Shown here in pieces: positions 1 through 6,953 of a stretch of DNA of 13,160 bases (positions are counted from its first letter, which is position 1; the number at the start of each line of letters is the position of its first letter). The DNA lies in NCBI GenBank assembly GCA_035551935.1, contig DASZMJ010000176.1, positions 1 through 13,160 of the forward strand, written 5' to 3'. This DNA is from DASZMJ01 sp035551935. GTDB taxonomy: Bacteria; Planctomycetota; Planctomycetia; Isosphaerales; Isosphaeraceae. The translations under genes were made by a program, and so were the position numbers. Below the pieces are notes generated by a model. The model saw only the letters and a program-made list of their open reading frames with translations. It ran no database searches and was not told the origin of the DNA.

Positions 1-894
1 GAGCTCAAGCCGGCCGATTCGTACGAGCGCGAGCTGGTCTACAACATGGTCTGCGCCTCGATCGCGCTGACCCGCGTCCGCAAGGCCGACAACGCCGCGG
101 CCTCGGCCCGCGTCCGCGACGCCGGCGCCAGGTGGGACGACCAGCGTGCGCAGAGCCTCGGTGCGCTGATCGAGTCGATCTACGCCGACGGGATCGAGGC
201 GCACGAGGCCTTGCTGCGCCGCGGCGACGGCTGCCGCTGGCTGATCGCGCGCTGGAACGAGCTGGCCGCGGCGCTCGAGGACGGCGGCCACTGGAGCTTC
301 CCGCTGCGCGACCACGCCATCCGGCTGCTCGGCCTGCATCCCGGCGCCACTGCCGACCCGACGGTCCAGCTCGTCCACGGCCTGGGCCGGGCGCTGGAGG
401 CCGAGCTGGGCCTCAACGAGACGGAGCACGATCCGATCCAGAACTCCAATCCTCGCGAGGAGTTGCGCGCGATCGTGGCCGACGAGCTGGAGGCGTTGGA
501 GGCGCTGCGGCCGGCGCTGGAGGCGGCCGACGCGGCCGACCGCGAGGCGGCGATCGCGGTTTCGTATGTGGATACTACGGATGATGGGATGCGTCGGCAT
601 CGCTACTTGCAGGACCACCTGCGCACGCTCCGGCAGCTCTCGGCGTCGCTGATCGCCAGCAAGAAGGCCCGGCACACGCCGCAGCCGGTCGCCGTCGCCG
701 TGCCCGCCCCCGTGGCGCGGCCGACCCCGATGCCGGCGGAGGCGCCGGTACGGAACGAACCGAAGAATGACGCAAACCTTTACTCCGAGACGATTTCTGA
801 TGCGTATCCCGTCTCCGGGCCGTCGCGACTGGTCTCGAAGCTGTTCGCCGCCGAGGCGCCGCGGCCGTCGGCGGCGATCCCCGGGGTCGTCTGA
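1..894 (+). CDS. Hypothetical helical protein, 5' end outside the window
   Basis: The reading frame is open from base 1 to a TGA at 892-894, giving 297 residues. The first ATG is at base 46, but the 15 codons before it continue the same charged helical style (KPADSYERELVYN), so the true start is probably upstream. The body is rich in Ala, Arg, Glu and Leu and looks all-helical. A segment near residues 205-225 (RRHRYLQDHLRTLRQL) resembles the RY...LR.L end of hypothetical proteins that I recall as expanded in planctomycetes; this is an inference from memory. A Pro/Ala-rich linker follows (about residues 235-260) and then a short tail ending LVSKLFAAEAPRPSAAIPGVV without its last bases of context. 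There is no signal peptide or membrane segment in the visible part. It converges on the hydrolase-like gene to its right. Function is unknown; coding status is fairly sure. Confidence 0.7.
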   Translation, partial: ELKPADSYERELVYNMVCASIALTRVRKADNAAASARVRDAGARWDDQRAQSLGALIESIYADGIEAHEALLRRGDGCRWLIARWNELAAALEDGGHWSFPLRDHAIRLLGLHPGATADPTVQLVHGLGRALEAELGLNETEHDPIQNSNPREELRAIVADELEALEALRPALEAADAADREAAIAVSYVDTTDDGMRRHRYLQDHLRTLRQLSASLIASKKARHTPQPVAVAVPAPVARPTPMPAEAPVRNEPKNDANLYSETISDAYPVSGPSRLVSKLFAAEAPRPSAAIPGVV

Positions 895-983
895 GGCCCG
901 AATCGAGCCCTCGGACGACCGTCATGCATCAGCGAAGGCCGATCCGAACGGGTCGGTGGCGTCCGGCGTGCGCTTTCGTAGCA

Positions 984-1000
984 GGCACGCTCCGCGTGCC
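984..1000. repeat. 7-bp hairpin between convergent genes
   Basis: GGCACGC-TCC-GCGTGCC is a perfect 7-bp inverted repeat with a 3-nt loop, preceded by TTTCGTAGCA (from 974). It lies 10 nt past the stop of the minus-strand hydrolase-like gene and 90 nt past the stop of the plus-strand gene. It may act as a bidirectional transcription stop, although no T-run follows on either strand. Its lead-in TTCGTAG is shared with the longer near-palindrome at 10726-10790, so both may belong to one dispersed palindromic family. Confidence 0.5.
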
Positions 1001-1009
1001 GTCCGCCTT

Positions 1010-2215
1010 TCAGCGCCGGCCCTTCTTCGAGGCGGGGGCATCGGGTTCGGGCGCGCGGGCTGGGGCCTTGCGCTCGGCCTTGGGGTTGGCGTTGGCGTCG
1101 GCGCCGGCGGCCTGGCGGTCGGCGGGGGTGATGGCCTGGGCGTCGGTGTAGGAGACGGGGTCGAGGTTGTAACGCGGCTCCCACTCCTCGGCGCCGGCGC
1201 GGGCGCGGATCGTGCCGTCGAAGAACTTGACGAGGGTGGTCGTCGCCCTGGGGACGAACCGGAGGTAGCGGTCGCCGTGGAGGTTCGTCGGCGCGTAGCT
1301 GACCTGGCTGGTCCGCCGCCGCTCGACGATCGGCTGCACCCCCTTGACGGCGCGGAAGCTCTCGCGGTCGGACTCGCCGGCCAGGAGCAGGAGGTCGACG
1401 CGCGGGGCGATCACGGGGATGCTCTGCGAGAGCTTGAGCGTGCCGGCGACCTCGCCCAGCGGCGAGACGAAGGCCATCGCCGCCAGGTCGCTGAGCACCA
1501 GGTCGTTGGCGGCCACGGCGCCGGGCGAAGCGGCCCAGTCGGCGGCGAGGTTCGCCCCCTCGCCGACGGCCAGCACGCCGAACTTCTCGAGGTTCAGCTC
1601 GCCGCGGTTGTGGCGGTCGAGCAGGAAGCGATAGGCGACCTGGATGTCGTCGGGCCGCCCCCGCCAGACCTTCGGCGCCGGCCCGCGGCGGACGGCGCGG
1701 GGGTCGGGGGGCGGGCTGCTCCGGAAGTCGACGACCAGGACGGCGTAGCCCTGCGCCTGGAAGTGTTCGGCGATCCCCTTGCCCTTCAGCTCGTCGATCG
1801 GCTCCTCGAACTCGCGGGCCGAGCCGGCCTTGTCGTGGACCATCAGCATTACCGGGGCGTTGAACTCGACGCGCGACGGGTAATACACGGCGTCGAGCGG
1901 GGCGCGGTCGGCGGCGAGCAGGCGGAACTTGAACCAGTAGGGCCAGAGCGGCAGGTCGTCGGCCCCGGCGCGGCCGAGCGGGTCGGCGACGGCCCGCTCC
2001 CCCTTGCCCAACGCCTTGGCCGGCGGCTCGGGGACGCCGAGCCCCCCCTTGCGGTCCTTGCGCAGGCCCTTGCCCCTGGCCGCCTTCTTCGACTCGTTCT
2101 TCGCCTTGCCGTCCTGCGCCGGCGCCATCGCCGCGCCGAGGGCCAGGGTCGCCAGGGCCGTCGCCGTCGCGACGCCCAGCGCCACCGCCGACCGTCGCCA
2201 GCTCTCGCCTCTCAT
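1010..2215 (-). CDS. Exported alpha/beta-hydrolase-fold protein lacking the nucleophile serine
   Basis: The start is taken at the ATG at 2215 (401 residues): it is followed directly by a signal peptide (MRGESWRR, then a hydrophobic Ala/Leu stretch at about 9-30, ending AMAPAQ), with a G-rich Shine-Dalgarno a few bases upstream. An ATG 22 codons earlier (2281) would hide the signal peptide. A basic linker (37-75) leads to an alpha/beta-hydrolase core: strand PVMLMVHDKAG (121-130), strand YAVLVVDFRSS (157-167), the nucleophile-elbow region FGVLAVGEGANLA (212-224), Asp283 in LAGESD, and His313 in NLHGDRY. The elbow lines up with G-x-S-x-G of dienelactone-hydrolase-like proteins but reads AVGEG, with Gly218 at the serine position; the Asp and His positions are kept. 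The last 35 residues are a disordered Ala/Pro/Lys tail. It is probably a non-catalytic or altered periplasmic relative. It appears monocistronic, with its own promoter at 2291-2319. Confidence 0.8.
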   Translation of the reverse strand: MRGESWRRSAVALGVATATALATLALGAAMAPAQDGKAKNESKKAARGKGLRKDRKGGLGVPEPPAKALGKGERAVADPLGRAGADDLPLWPYWFKFRLLAADRAPLDAVYYPSRVEFNAPVMLMVHDKAGSAREFEEPIDELKGKGIAEHFQAQGYAVLVVDFRSSPPPDPRAVRRGPAPKVWRGRPDDIQVAYRFLLDRHNRGELNLEKFGVLAVGEGANLAADWAASPGAVAANDLVLSDLAAMAFVSPLGEVAGTLKLSQSIPVIAPRVDLLLLAGESDRESFRAVKGVQPIVERRRTSQVSYAPTNLHGDRYLRFVPRATTTLVKFFDGTIRARAGAEEWEPRYNLDPVSYTDAQAITPADRQAAGADANANPKAERKAPARAPEPDAPASKKGRR

Positions 2216-2290
2216 CGCGCGCCCCCCGTCGGCCCGGCCCGGGGCCGCGGCGAGCCGTTGCGGTCGCCGGCGAGGCCCCACTCCCTCTCT

Positions 2291-2319
2291 ATCCTAAGAT
2301 CGGCCGCGGCCCGGGACAA
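2291..2319 (-). promoter_or_regulatory. Candidate sigma70-type promoter of the hydrolase-like gene
   Basis: Read on the minus strand: TTGTCC (2319-2314), a 17-nt spacer, then TAGGAT (2296-2291). Both hexamers match the consensus at four of six positions and the spacing is ideal. Predicted transcription would start near 2284, about 70 nt before the ATG at 2215. It lies in the 167-nt gap between the sigma/kinase/DUF202 operon and the hydrolase-like gene, which supports separate transcription of the latter. No clear terminator for the upstream operon is visible in this gap. Confidence 0.42.
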
Positions 2320-2382
2320 GCGTCGGCAACGCCGCGCGGCCTTCCGGGAGAGCGGACCCTGCGGGGGGCGTGGGATCCGCGG

Positions 2383-2817
2383 TCAGCGGCCGAGGGCCAG
2401 GGCCCGCCAGAGGACCAGGGCCACGCTGATCAGGCCGGCGGCCACGACGACGACCGTCAGGGCCATCGCCGTGGCCCGCGACGGCTCGAACCGGCCGGCG
2501 TCGATGGCGTCGGCGGCGCGGCGATGGAGCCGGGCCGACCAGCCGGCCAGCGCCGTGCCGACGACCATCAGGACCGTCCCCATCCCGACGAACTCGTGGC
2601 CGGTCCGCCGCACGGGGACGCGGCCGCCGACGGCGCCGGGCTCGCCCAGGGTCAGCTCGAGGAACAGGCCGAGTCGGGCGAGCACGAAGCCCAGGCCGAT
2701 CAACGCCAGGGCCGTGCGGACCCAGGCGAGGAAGGTGCGCTCGTTGGCCAGGTGGTCCCGCGTGCGGGACTCCGGCCTCGGGGGCGCCTTGGTGCCGTCT
2801 CCGGTCGTCGGCGTCAC
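2383..2817 (-). CDS. DUF202 (YidH-like) small membrane protein
   Basis: This 144-residue protein carries the DUF202 hallmark LANERTFLAWVRTALA at residues 23-38. It has three predicted membrane segments: about 33-56, 75-94 and 115-138. The short N-terminus (1-22) is Pro/Arg/Thr-rich and presumably cytoplasmic. Length and order fit the YidH-type DUF202 family of inner-membrane proteins, whose molecular function is not established. The start is GTG at 2817, overlapping the kinase stop as GTGA, so it is the third gene of the sigma factor/kinase operon and is likely translated by coupling to the kinase. An alternative start would be hard to place, because the family motif lies only 22 residues in. 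The family call is confident; the role next to a kinase is unknown. Confidence 0.88.
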   Translation of the reverse strand: MTPTTGDGTKAPPRPESRTRDHLANERTFLAWVRTALALIGLGFVLARLGLFLELTLGEPGAVGGRVPVRRTGHEFVGMGTVLMVVGTALAGWSARLHRRAADAIDAGRFEPSRATAMALTVVVVAAGLISVALVLWRALALGR

Positions 2818-5249
2818 CGGGAGGTCCCGTCGCTCGGGGTCGCGTCGCGGCCGGCCGGCGCCGGGCCGCGGGACCGCGCCTTCGCGAGCTCGTCGTCCAG
2901 GTCACCGAGCTTCTTCAGATACCCGTCCCGACCCTTCGCGTCGAGGCGCGAGCAGATGGTCCGCGCCTCGTTCAGGTCCGAGCTGGCGGCCCCGAGTTCG
3001 TCGAGGCCGAGCCGTGCCCGGATCGCGGCGATGAGGGCGCGGAGGCGGTCATCATCGGTGAGTTTCCCCCACGAGTCGCGTACATGCCGGAAGTCGTCGA
3101 GCGCCGCGCGGAACTGACGGGACGCGCCCCGCGGGTCGGGGGGGATGTGGTCGTCGTGGAGCCGCCGTCCCCACACGGCGGCGACCGAGGCCCGCTGGGC
3201 GTAGAGCCGGGCGAGCTTCACGTCGCGGTCCTTGAGGTCGGGCCGGCCGCGGACGACGAGGAGCGCCCCGTCGAGGTGGCGGATCGCCTCGACGAGCCTG
3301 TCGTGTATCAGCGCGAGGTAGGCGAGGTTCTCGAGGCCGGTGTACAGGCCGGGGTCGAGCCGCACCGCCCGCTCGAGGGCCGTGCCGGCGGCGTCGTAAT
3401 CCTTGTCCCGAATCAGCGCGGCGCCGAGTCCGAGCCAGACCAGGGCCACGTTCGGCTCCTCGGTCGTGGCGCGGCGGAAGGCGTCGACGATCGGGAGGCC
3501 GTCGGCCTTGATATCCATACCCACGGCGTCGTCGAAGGCCGCGCCGGCGTCCGCGGCGCGGCCGCATCGGAGCAGGGCCAGGCCGTACCAGACCCGCAGC
3601 AGGGCCGACCTCGGCCGGCGCGCGATGGCCCGCTCGAGTTCGGCGGGCGTCTCGCGCCGGTCGATCACCCCGCGCAGCACGACCGGGACCACCGAGGGCA
3701 TGCCGGCCCGCTCGGCGGCGACGGCCAGCCCGACGCGGGGCCCCGGGCCCGAGGCCTGCACCAGGCCCACCACGACCGCCAGGGTGAGGATCGCGGCGAT
3801 CGGCAGCCGGCGGCGGCGGGCCCAGTTGCCGACCGCTTCGGCGCGGCTGGGGTTGCGGACGTGCTTCAGCGGGAGCCGGGCGCGGAAGCGGTCGAGGTCC
3901 TCGGCCAGCGCGTCGGCCGTCGCGTAGCGGGCGGCCGGGTCGTTGGCCAGGCACTTCGCCAGGATCGCGTCCAGGGCGTGCGGGACGCCCGGGTTGAGGG
4001 CGCGGGCCGGCCCCAGCGACCGGGCGCGGAGGTCGCGCACGTCGTTGATGGCGCGGGGCAGGGAGAGGACCGGGTCGGGGCCGACGGGCCGGTCGCCGGT
4101 GACCAGATCGCGGAGCACCAGGCCCAGCGCGAAGACGTCGGCGCGGCGGTCGACGGCCCCCCAGCGGGCCGGGTCGAGGAAGGCGTCGAGCTGCTCGGGG
4201 GCCATGTAGGGGAGGGTGCCGCCGCGGAGCGCCGACCGCGCGCGGTCGGCGTCGAAGGGGTCGTGCGAGAGGTTGAAGTCCAGCAGTTGCGGCCCCTCGG
4301 CGACGGCCATCAGGACGTTGGCCGGCTTGACGTCGTTGTGGAGGATGCCCAGGCCGTGCGCGTGCTCCAGGGCCCGGGCCAGCGTGGCGACGACCCAGGC
4401 CGCCCCCTCGGCCAACGTCCCCCGCGCCGGGAAGCCTTCCCAGCCCGGGTCGGCCGGCTCGGCCGGGGAGCCGCGGGGCGCGATCGCCTCCCAGACCGCC
4501 CGCGCCGCGGCCGGCGCCGGGCCGGGGCGCTCGAAGAGCCGGCGGATGACCTCGTCGAGCGGGACGCCGGGCCGATACGGCATGCAGAGGCCGCGCAGGC
4601 CGGTCGCCGGCTCGTGCGCCACCGACAGGATCGGCACGATGTGCGGGTGCCCGAGGCGGCCGAGGATCGACGGCTCGCGCCCCTGGTCGCGCGAGACCTT
4701 CAGCGCGACCTCGCGGTCGATGTCGGCCTCCTGGGCCAGGTACACCCGCGCCATCCCGCCCCGGCCCAGGACCGACCGGAGCCGGAAGTTCTGGAACGTC
4801 TCGCCCGGCTCGGGGTAGCTGGGCGACCGCGGCGCGCCGCCGGCCACCTGGCTCAGCAGGCGGTGGTAGTTGAGCTGCGAGGCCAAGGAGTCGCGCCAGG
4901 GCTCGTAGCGGTCGCAGAACTCCCGCGAGTCGGGCCGCTCGCCGCGCTCCTCGAGCAGGCAGAACTCCTCGTAGACGAGGCTGACGACCCGGTCGGCGTC
5001 GTCCTCCAGGGCGGGGAAGCGGGCCAGGTAGTCCGCGACCGCGGGCCGCTCGCCGCGCGCGAACCGGCAGCGGAGGTCGGCCTTGACCAGCGCCGCCGTC
5101 GCCCCCGGGGTGCCGTCGCCGAGCTCGGCGACCAGTCGCGAGAGGTCCGGCGCGCCGCGCCGCCAGGCGTCCTCGACGGCGCGGGCGGCCGCGGCGATCG
5201 GGTCGGCGGCGGCGGAGCGCAGGGCCACCGACGGGGCGACGGCGGTCAT
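2814..5249 (-). CDS. Membrane Ser/Thr protein kinase with C-terminal TPR-like region
   Basis: 811 residues from the ATG at 5249, which overlaps the sigma factor stop as ATGA and has a GGGGGG tract just upstream; a GTG at 5273 in the same frame is less likely. The N-terminal region contains two similar segments, RGERPAVADYLARFP (about 65-79) and RGERPDSREFCDRYEP (about 102-117). The kinase domain spans about 154-460: glycine loop GRGGMA (162-167), Lys184 in VALKV, Glu192 as candidate helix-C glutamate, HNDVKPAN (304-311) with catalytic Asp306, DFN (324-326) in place of DFG, and APE (350-352). HND rather than HRD makes it a non-RD kinase. One membrane segment follows (about 482-499). The region outside contains TPR-like helices (about 540-660), for example a repeat ending ALERAVRLDPG. 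It is expected to phosphorylate cytosolic targets in response to envelope signals. The sigma factor is the obvious candidate partner, by inference from the operon. Confidence 0.92.
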   Translation of the reverse strand: MTAVAPSVALRSAAADPIAAAARAVEDAWRRGAPDLSRLVAELGDGTPGATAALVKADLRCRFARGERPAVADYLARFPALEDDADRVVSLVYEEFCLLEERGERPDSREFCDRYEPWRDSLASQLNYHRLLSQVAGGAPRSPSYPEPGETFQNFRLRSVLGRGGMARVYLAQEADIDREVALKVSRDQGREPSILGRLGHPHIVPILSVAHEPATGLRGLCMPYRPGVPLDEVIRRLFERPGPAPAAARAVWEAIAPRGSPAEPADPGWEGFPARGTLAEGAAWVVATLARALEHAHGLGILHNDVKPANVLMAVAEGPQLLDFNLSHDPFDADRARSALRGGTLPYMAPEQLDAFLDPARWGAVDRRADVFALGLVLRDLVTGDRPVGPDPVLSLPRAINDVRDLRARSLGPARALNPGVPHALDAILAKCLANDPAARYATADALAEDLDRFRARLPLKHVRNPSRAEAVGNWARRRRLPIAAILTLAVVVGLVQASGPGPRVGLAVAAERAGMPSVVPVVLRGVIDRRETPAELERAIARRPRSALLRVWYGLALLRCGRAADAGAAFDDAVGMDIKADGLPIVDAFRRATTEEPNVALVWLGLGAALIRDKDYDAAGTALERAVRLDPGLYTGLENLAYLALIHDRLVEAIRHLDGALLVVRGRPDLKDRDVKLARLYAQRASVAAVWGRRLHDDHIPPDPRGASRQFRAALDDFRHVRDSWGKLTDDDRLRALIAAIRARLGLDELGAASSDLNEARTICSRLDAKGRDGYLKKLGDLDDELAKARSRGPAPAGRDATPSDGTSR

Positions 5250-5851
5250 GGCAGCCCCCCGGCCCCCGGCCACGACGAGCCCAGGTCCTGGAAGAACCGC
5301 TGGACCTTCCGCACGTGCCAGTTCAGGAGCAGCGCGATCTCCTCATTGGAGTGGCCCTGCTCCTTCAGCTCCAGGGCGCGGCGCTGCTCGGGGTCGGTCA
5401 GCCGGGCCCCGAGCCGCTCCAGGCCCTCCTTGGCGATCGAGATCTGGCTGGGGGTCGGGTCGTCGGAGGCCAGCCCCCGGTCCAGCCGCCCGTCCCCCTC
5501 GATGCCGTCGAGCGACCGCTGGCGGCCGATGTCGTGCTTCAGCGTGTGCCGCTTGCGGTACTCGTCGATGACCTTTTCCTGGGCGACCTTCGAGAGGAAC
5601 GCGATCAGGGCGCCGAGGGTCGGGAAGTCGAACTCGTCGCGGCGCCGCACCAGGCTCCGCCAGACGTCGCTGGCGAAGTCCGTCGAGTCGTACAGCGACC
5701 GCAACGGCGCGTCGAGCCGGCGGCGCACGGCGCGCAGGAGCTTGGGGTGGCAGGTGCGGTACAGCTCGTCCCAGGCCGCCTGGTCCCCGGCCCGGGCGCG
5801 GGCGAAGAGCGCATCGGCGTCGTTGCGCTGCGAATCGGGCGACACGTTCAT
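5246..5851 (-). CDS. ECF-type RNA polymerase sigma factor
   Basis: 201 residues, starting at ATG 5851 with a strong Shine-Dalgarno (GAGGAGGG, 5867-5860) 8 nt upstream. The sigma-2 region covers about 11-105: GDQAAWDELYRTCHPKLLRAVRRRL, interrupted here only by normal variation, then STDFASDVW (56-64) and the helix FLSKVAQEKVIDEYRKRH (85-102). A variable linker (103-145) follows. Sigma-4 spans about 146-190, with an HTH at 167-188 (HSNEEIALLLNWHVRKVQRF). It directs polymerase to a specific promoter set. No anti-sigma gene lies beside it; instead the next gene is a Ser/Thr kinase with an ATGA overlap, an arrangement known for planctomycete ECF factors, where the kinase is thought to replace the anti-sigma factor. 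The C-terminal tail (SSWPGAGGLP) is short. The target regulon is unknown. Confidence 0.93.
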   Translation of the reverse strand: MNVSPDSQRNDADALFARARAGDQAAWDELYRTCHPKLLRAVRRRLDAPLRSLYDSTDFASDVWRSLVRRRDEFDFPTLGALIAFLSKVAQEKVIDEYRKRHTLKHDIGRQRSLDGIEGDGRLDRGLASDDPTPSQISIAKEGLERLGARLTDPEQRRALELKEQGHSNEEIALLLNWHVRKVQRFFQDLGSSWPGAGGLP

Positions 5852-5956
5852 GAAGACATCCCTCCTCGGTGGGGCACCGGGGGAATGCCGTGTGGGTCGC
5901 CTTATTTAGCGAGATGACGGGGTGCGACCGCGCCGACATGCCACCGGCGAGGCCCC

Positions 5957-5962
5957 ATTGTA
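5957..5962 (-). promoter_or_regulatory. Candidate -10 element for the sigma/kinase/DUF202 operon
   Basis: On the minus strand the hexamer TACAAT (5962-5957) lies about 105 nt upstream of the sigma factor ATG in otherwise GC-rich DNA. No convincing -35 is found at 16-18 nt. An A8 tract on the same strand (6017-6010) lies about 50 nt further upstream and could help polymerase binding. A second AT-rich candidate, TAAATA (5908-5903), is closer to the gene. If the operon is autoregulated by its own ECF factor, neither sigma70-like element need be the main promoter. Confidence 0.28.
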
Positions 5963-6069
5963 AGCGGGCGGGGAGGGAGAAACAGCGCCGAATCGCGGTC
6001 CGGCGGACGTTTTTTTTCGACAACCGGGGCGGCGACGCGGACGAAGCCGGCCGCAGTCGAACGAAAGAC

Positions 6070-6083
6070 GACGGGGCGCCGTC
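6070..6083 (-). terminator. Weak candidate terminator after the small peptide gene
   Basis: On the minus strand, GACGG-CGCC-CCGTC (5-bp stem, 4-nt loop) lies directly after the stop codon of the small peptide gene and is followed by the T-richer GTCTTTCGTT. The stem is short and the T-run is broken, so this is tentative. Confidence 0.25.
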
Positions 6084-6275
6084 TCAGCCGCTGATCGGCG
6101 CCGGTCCGCTGATCATCGTCGGGTCGACCGTCGTGGTCACCGAGTCGGAGCAGACGGTGGTGGAGGTGCTGGTTGTGCTGAGGTCGACGGTCGTCGTCGA
6201 GCAGAGCATGGTGCAGGGGGCCAATCGGACGGGGAGGGCGTCGAGGCTCGGGACGTAGCGGTGGCGCGGGCGCAT
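6084..6275 (-). CDS. Small Thr/Val-rich peptide with planctomycete-like N-terminal tag
   Basis: 63 residues: a basic start (MRPRHR), then YVPSLDALPVRLAPC, then a strongly Thr/Ser/Val-rich stretch (about 23-55) with two further Cys (residues 25 and 42), and a Pro/Gly tail. The SLDALPVRLAP segment resembles the LExLExRxxP tag that I recall at the N-terminus of many planctomycete secreted proteins; this comparison is from memory. There is no classical hydrophobic signal peptide. A plausible Shine-Dalgarno (GGGAG) sits about 9 nt before the ATG. It is on the same strand as the unknown gene at 6366-6953 and 90 nt after it, so the two may be co-transcribed. Short length and skewed composition leave open that it is not a gene, but codon-level structure and the RBS favour it. 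Confidence 0.55.
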   Translation of the reverse strand: MRPRHRYVPSLDALPVRLAPCTMLCSTTTVDLSTTSTSTTVCSDSVTTTVDPTMISGPAPISG

Positions 6276-6365
6276 GGGATGGACTCCCGGTTTGGGGGGC
6301 TCGGGTTCAGTCGTGCGGGTGCGACAGGGCGGCGGGCCGGGGGCCCGGACTGTTATCGGCCCGGC

Positions 6366-6953
6366 TCAATTGCGGCTGAAGTCGGGCAGGCGCGACTCGA
6401 GCGGGCCGGCCTCGTCGGGGTAGGCCTCCGCCGGCAGCAGCCGGAGGCAGGCCGCGCGGTACAGCGGGCAGGAGCGGTGTTGCGCCGCGGCGGGGCCCCG
6501 CAGCGGCTCGGCCAGGTCGGGGCGGCCGGCGCGGTGGGCGACGATCAGGCGGCCCAGCGGCGAGATGTCGCGGCTGGGCGCCGCGACGACCGTCGTCAGC
6601 GGCACGCCGCGCCGGAGGCGGCCCTCCGCCCGGCGGACCTCGCCCCGCAGCTCGCGGCGCAGCTTGCGGACGATGGCCAGCACACGGTGGCCGTAGCGCC
6701 GCGCCGCGGCGGCGCCGGTCAGCTCGGCGCGGGGGTCGTGGAGCGGCCGGCCGGTGACCTGCGCCGCGACGAACAGCTCGGGGTCCAGCGGCACCAGCGC
6801 GTCGCGCAGGTGCGCCGCCAGCAGCGTCGTCGCCGCCGCCGACCAGACCTTCGCGTCGGCCTCGTTGTGGCACCACCGCGGCCCGTGGAGCAGGTAGGCG
6901 CGCTCGATGCGATCGGCCAGCTCGTCCATCAAATGCAGTTGCAGCGTAAGCAC
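6366..6953 (-). CDS. Unrecognised 195-residue cytoplasmic protein
   Basis: The frame is open to 7295, but the residues before about 6953 are low-complexity Arg/Pro/Gly typical of non-coding GC-rich DNA. I place the start at GTG 6953, 8 nt after AGAGG; the ATG at 6929 (MDELADRI) is an alternative. The visible protein begins with a helix (VLTLQLHLMDELADRIERAYLL is the opening), followed by HGPRWCHNEADAKVW, then DPELFVAAQVTGRP, then a long basic helix region with RRYGHRVLAIVRKLRREL. Near the C-terminus is SCPLYRAACLRLLP (Cys162 and Cys169). There is no signal peptide or membrane segment. I recognise no known catalytic motif. It is divergent from the HTH/EEP gene pair and lies upstream of the small peptide gene. 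Coding is likely; function is unknown. Confidence 0.68.
   Translation of the reverse strand: MLTLQLHLMDELADRIERAYLLHGPRWCHNEADAKVWSAAATTLLAAHLRDALVPLDPELFVAAQVTGRPLHDPRAELTGAAAARRYGHRVLAIVRKLRRELRGEVRRAEGRLRRGVPLTTVVAAPSRDISPLGRLIVAHRAGRPDLAEPLRGPAAAQHRSCPLYRAACLRLLPAEAYPDEAGPLESRLPDFSRN

Noticed and set aside
767..3034. Long plus-strand ORF opposite the hydrolase-like and DUF202 genes
   Set aside because: Its composition is Arg/Gly/Pro/Ala-rich without domains, and the opposite strand has clear signal peptide, fold and DUF202 motifs. It is an antisense shadow of GC-rich genes.
3084..5909. 941-codon plus-strand ORF opposite the kinase and sigma factor
   Set aside because: The frame is the mirror of a high-GC3 coding strand; the opposite strand encodes unmistakable kinase and sigma motifs, and this frame has no recognisable domain or ribosome binding site.
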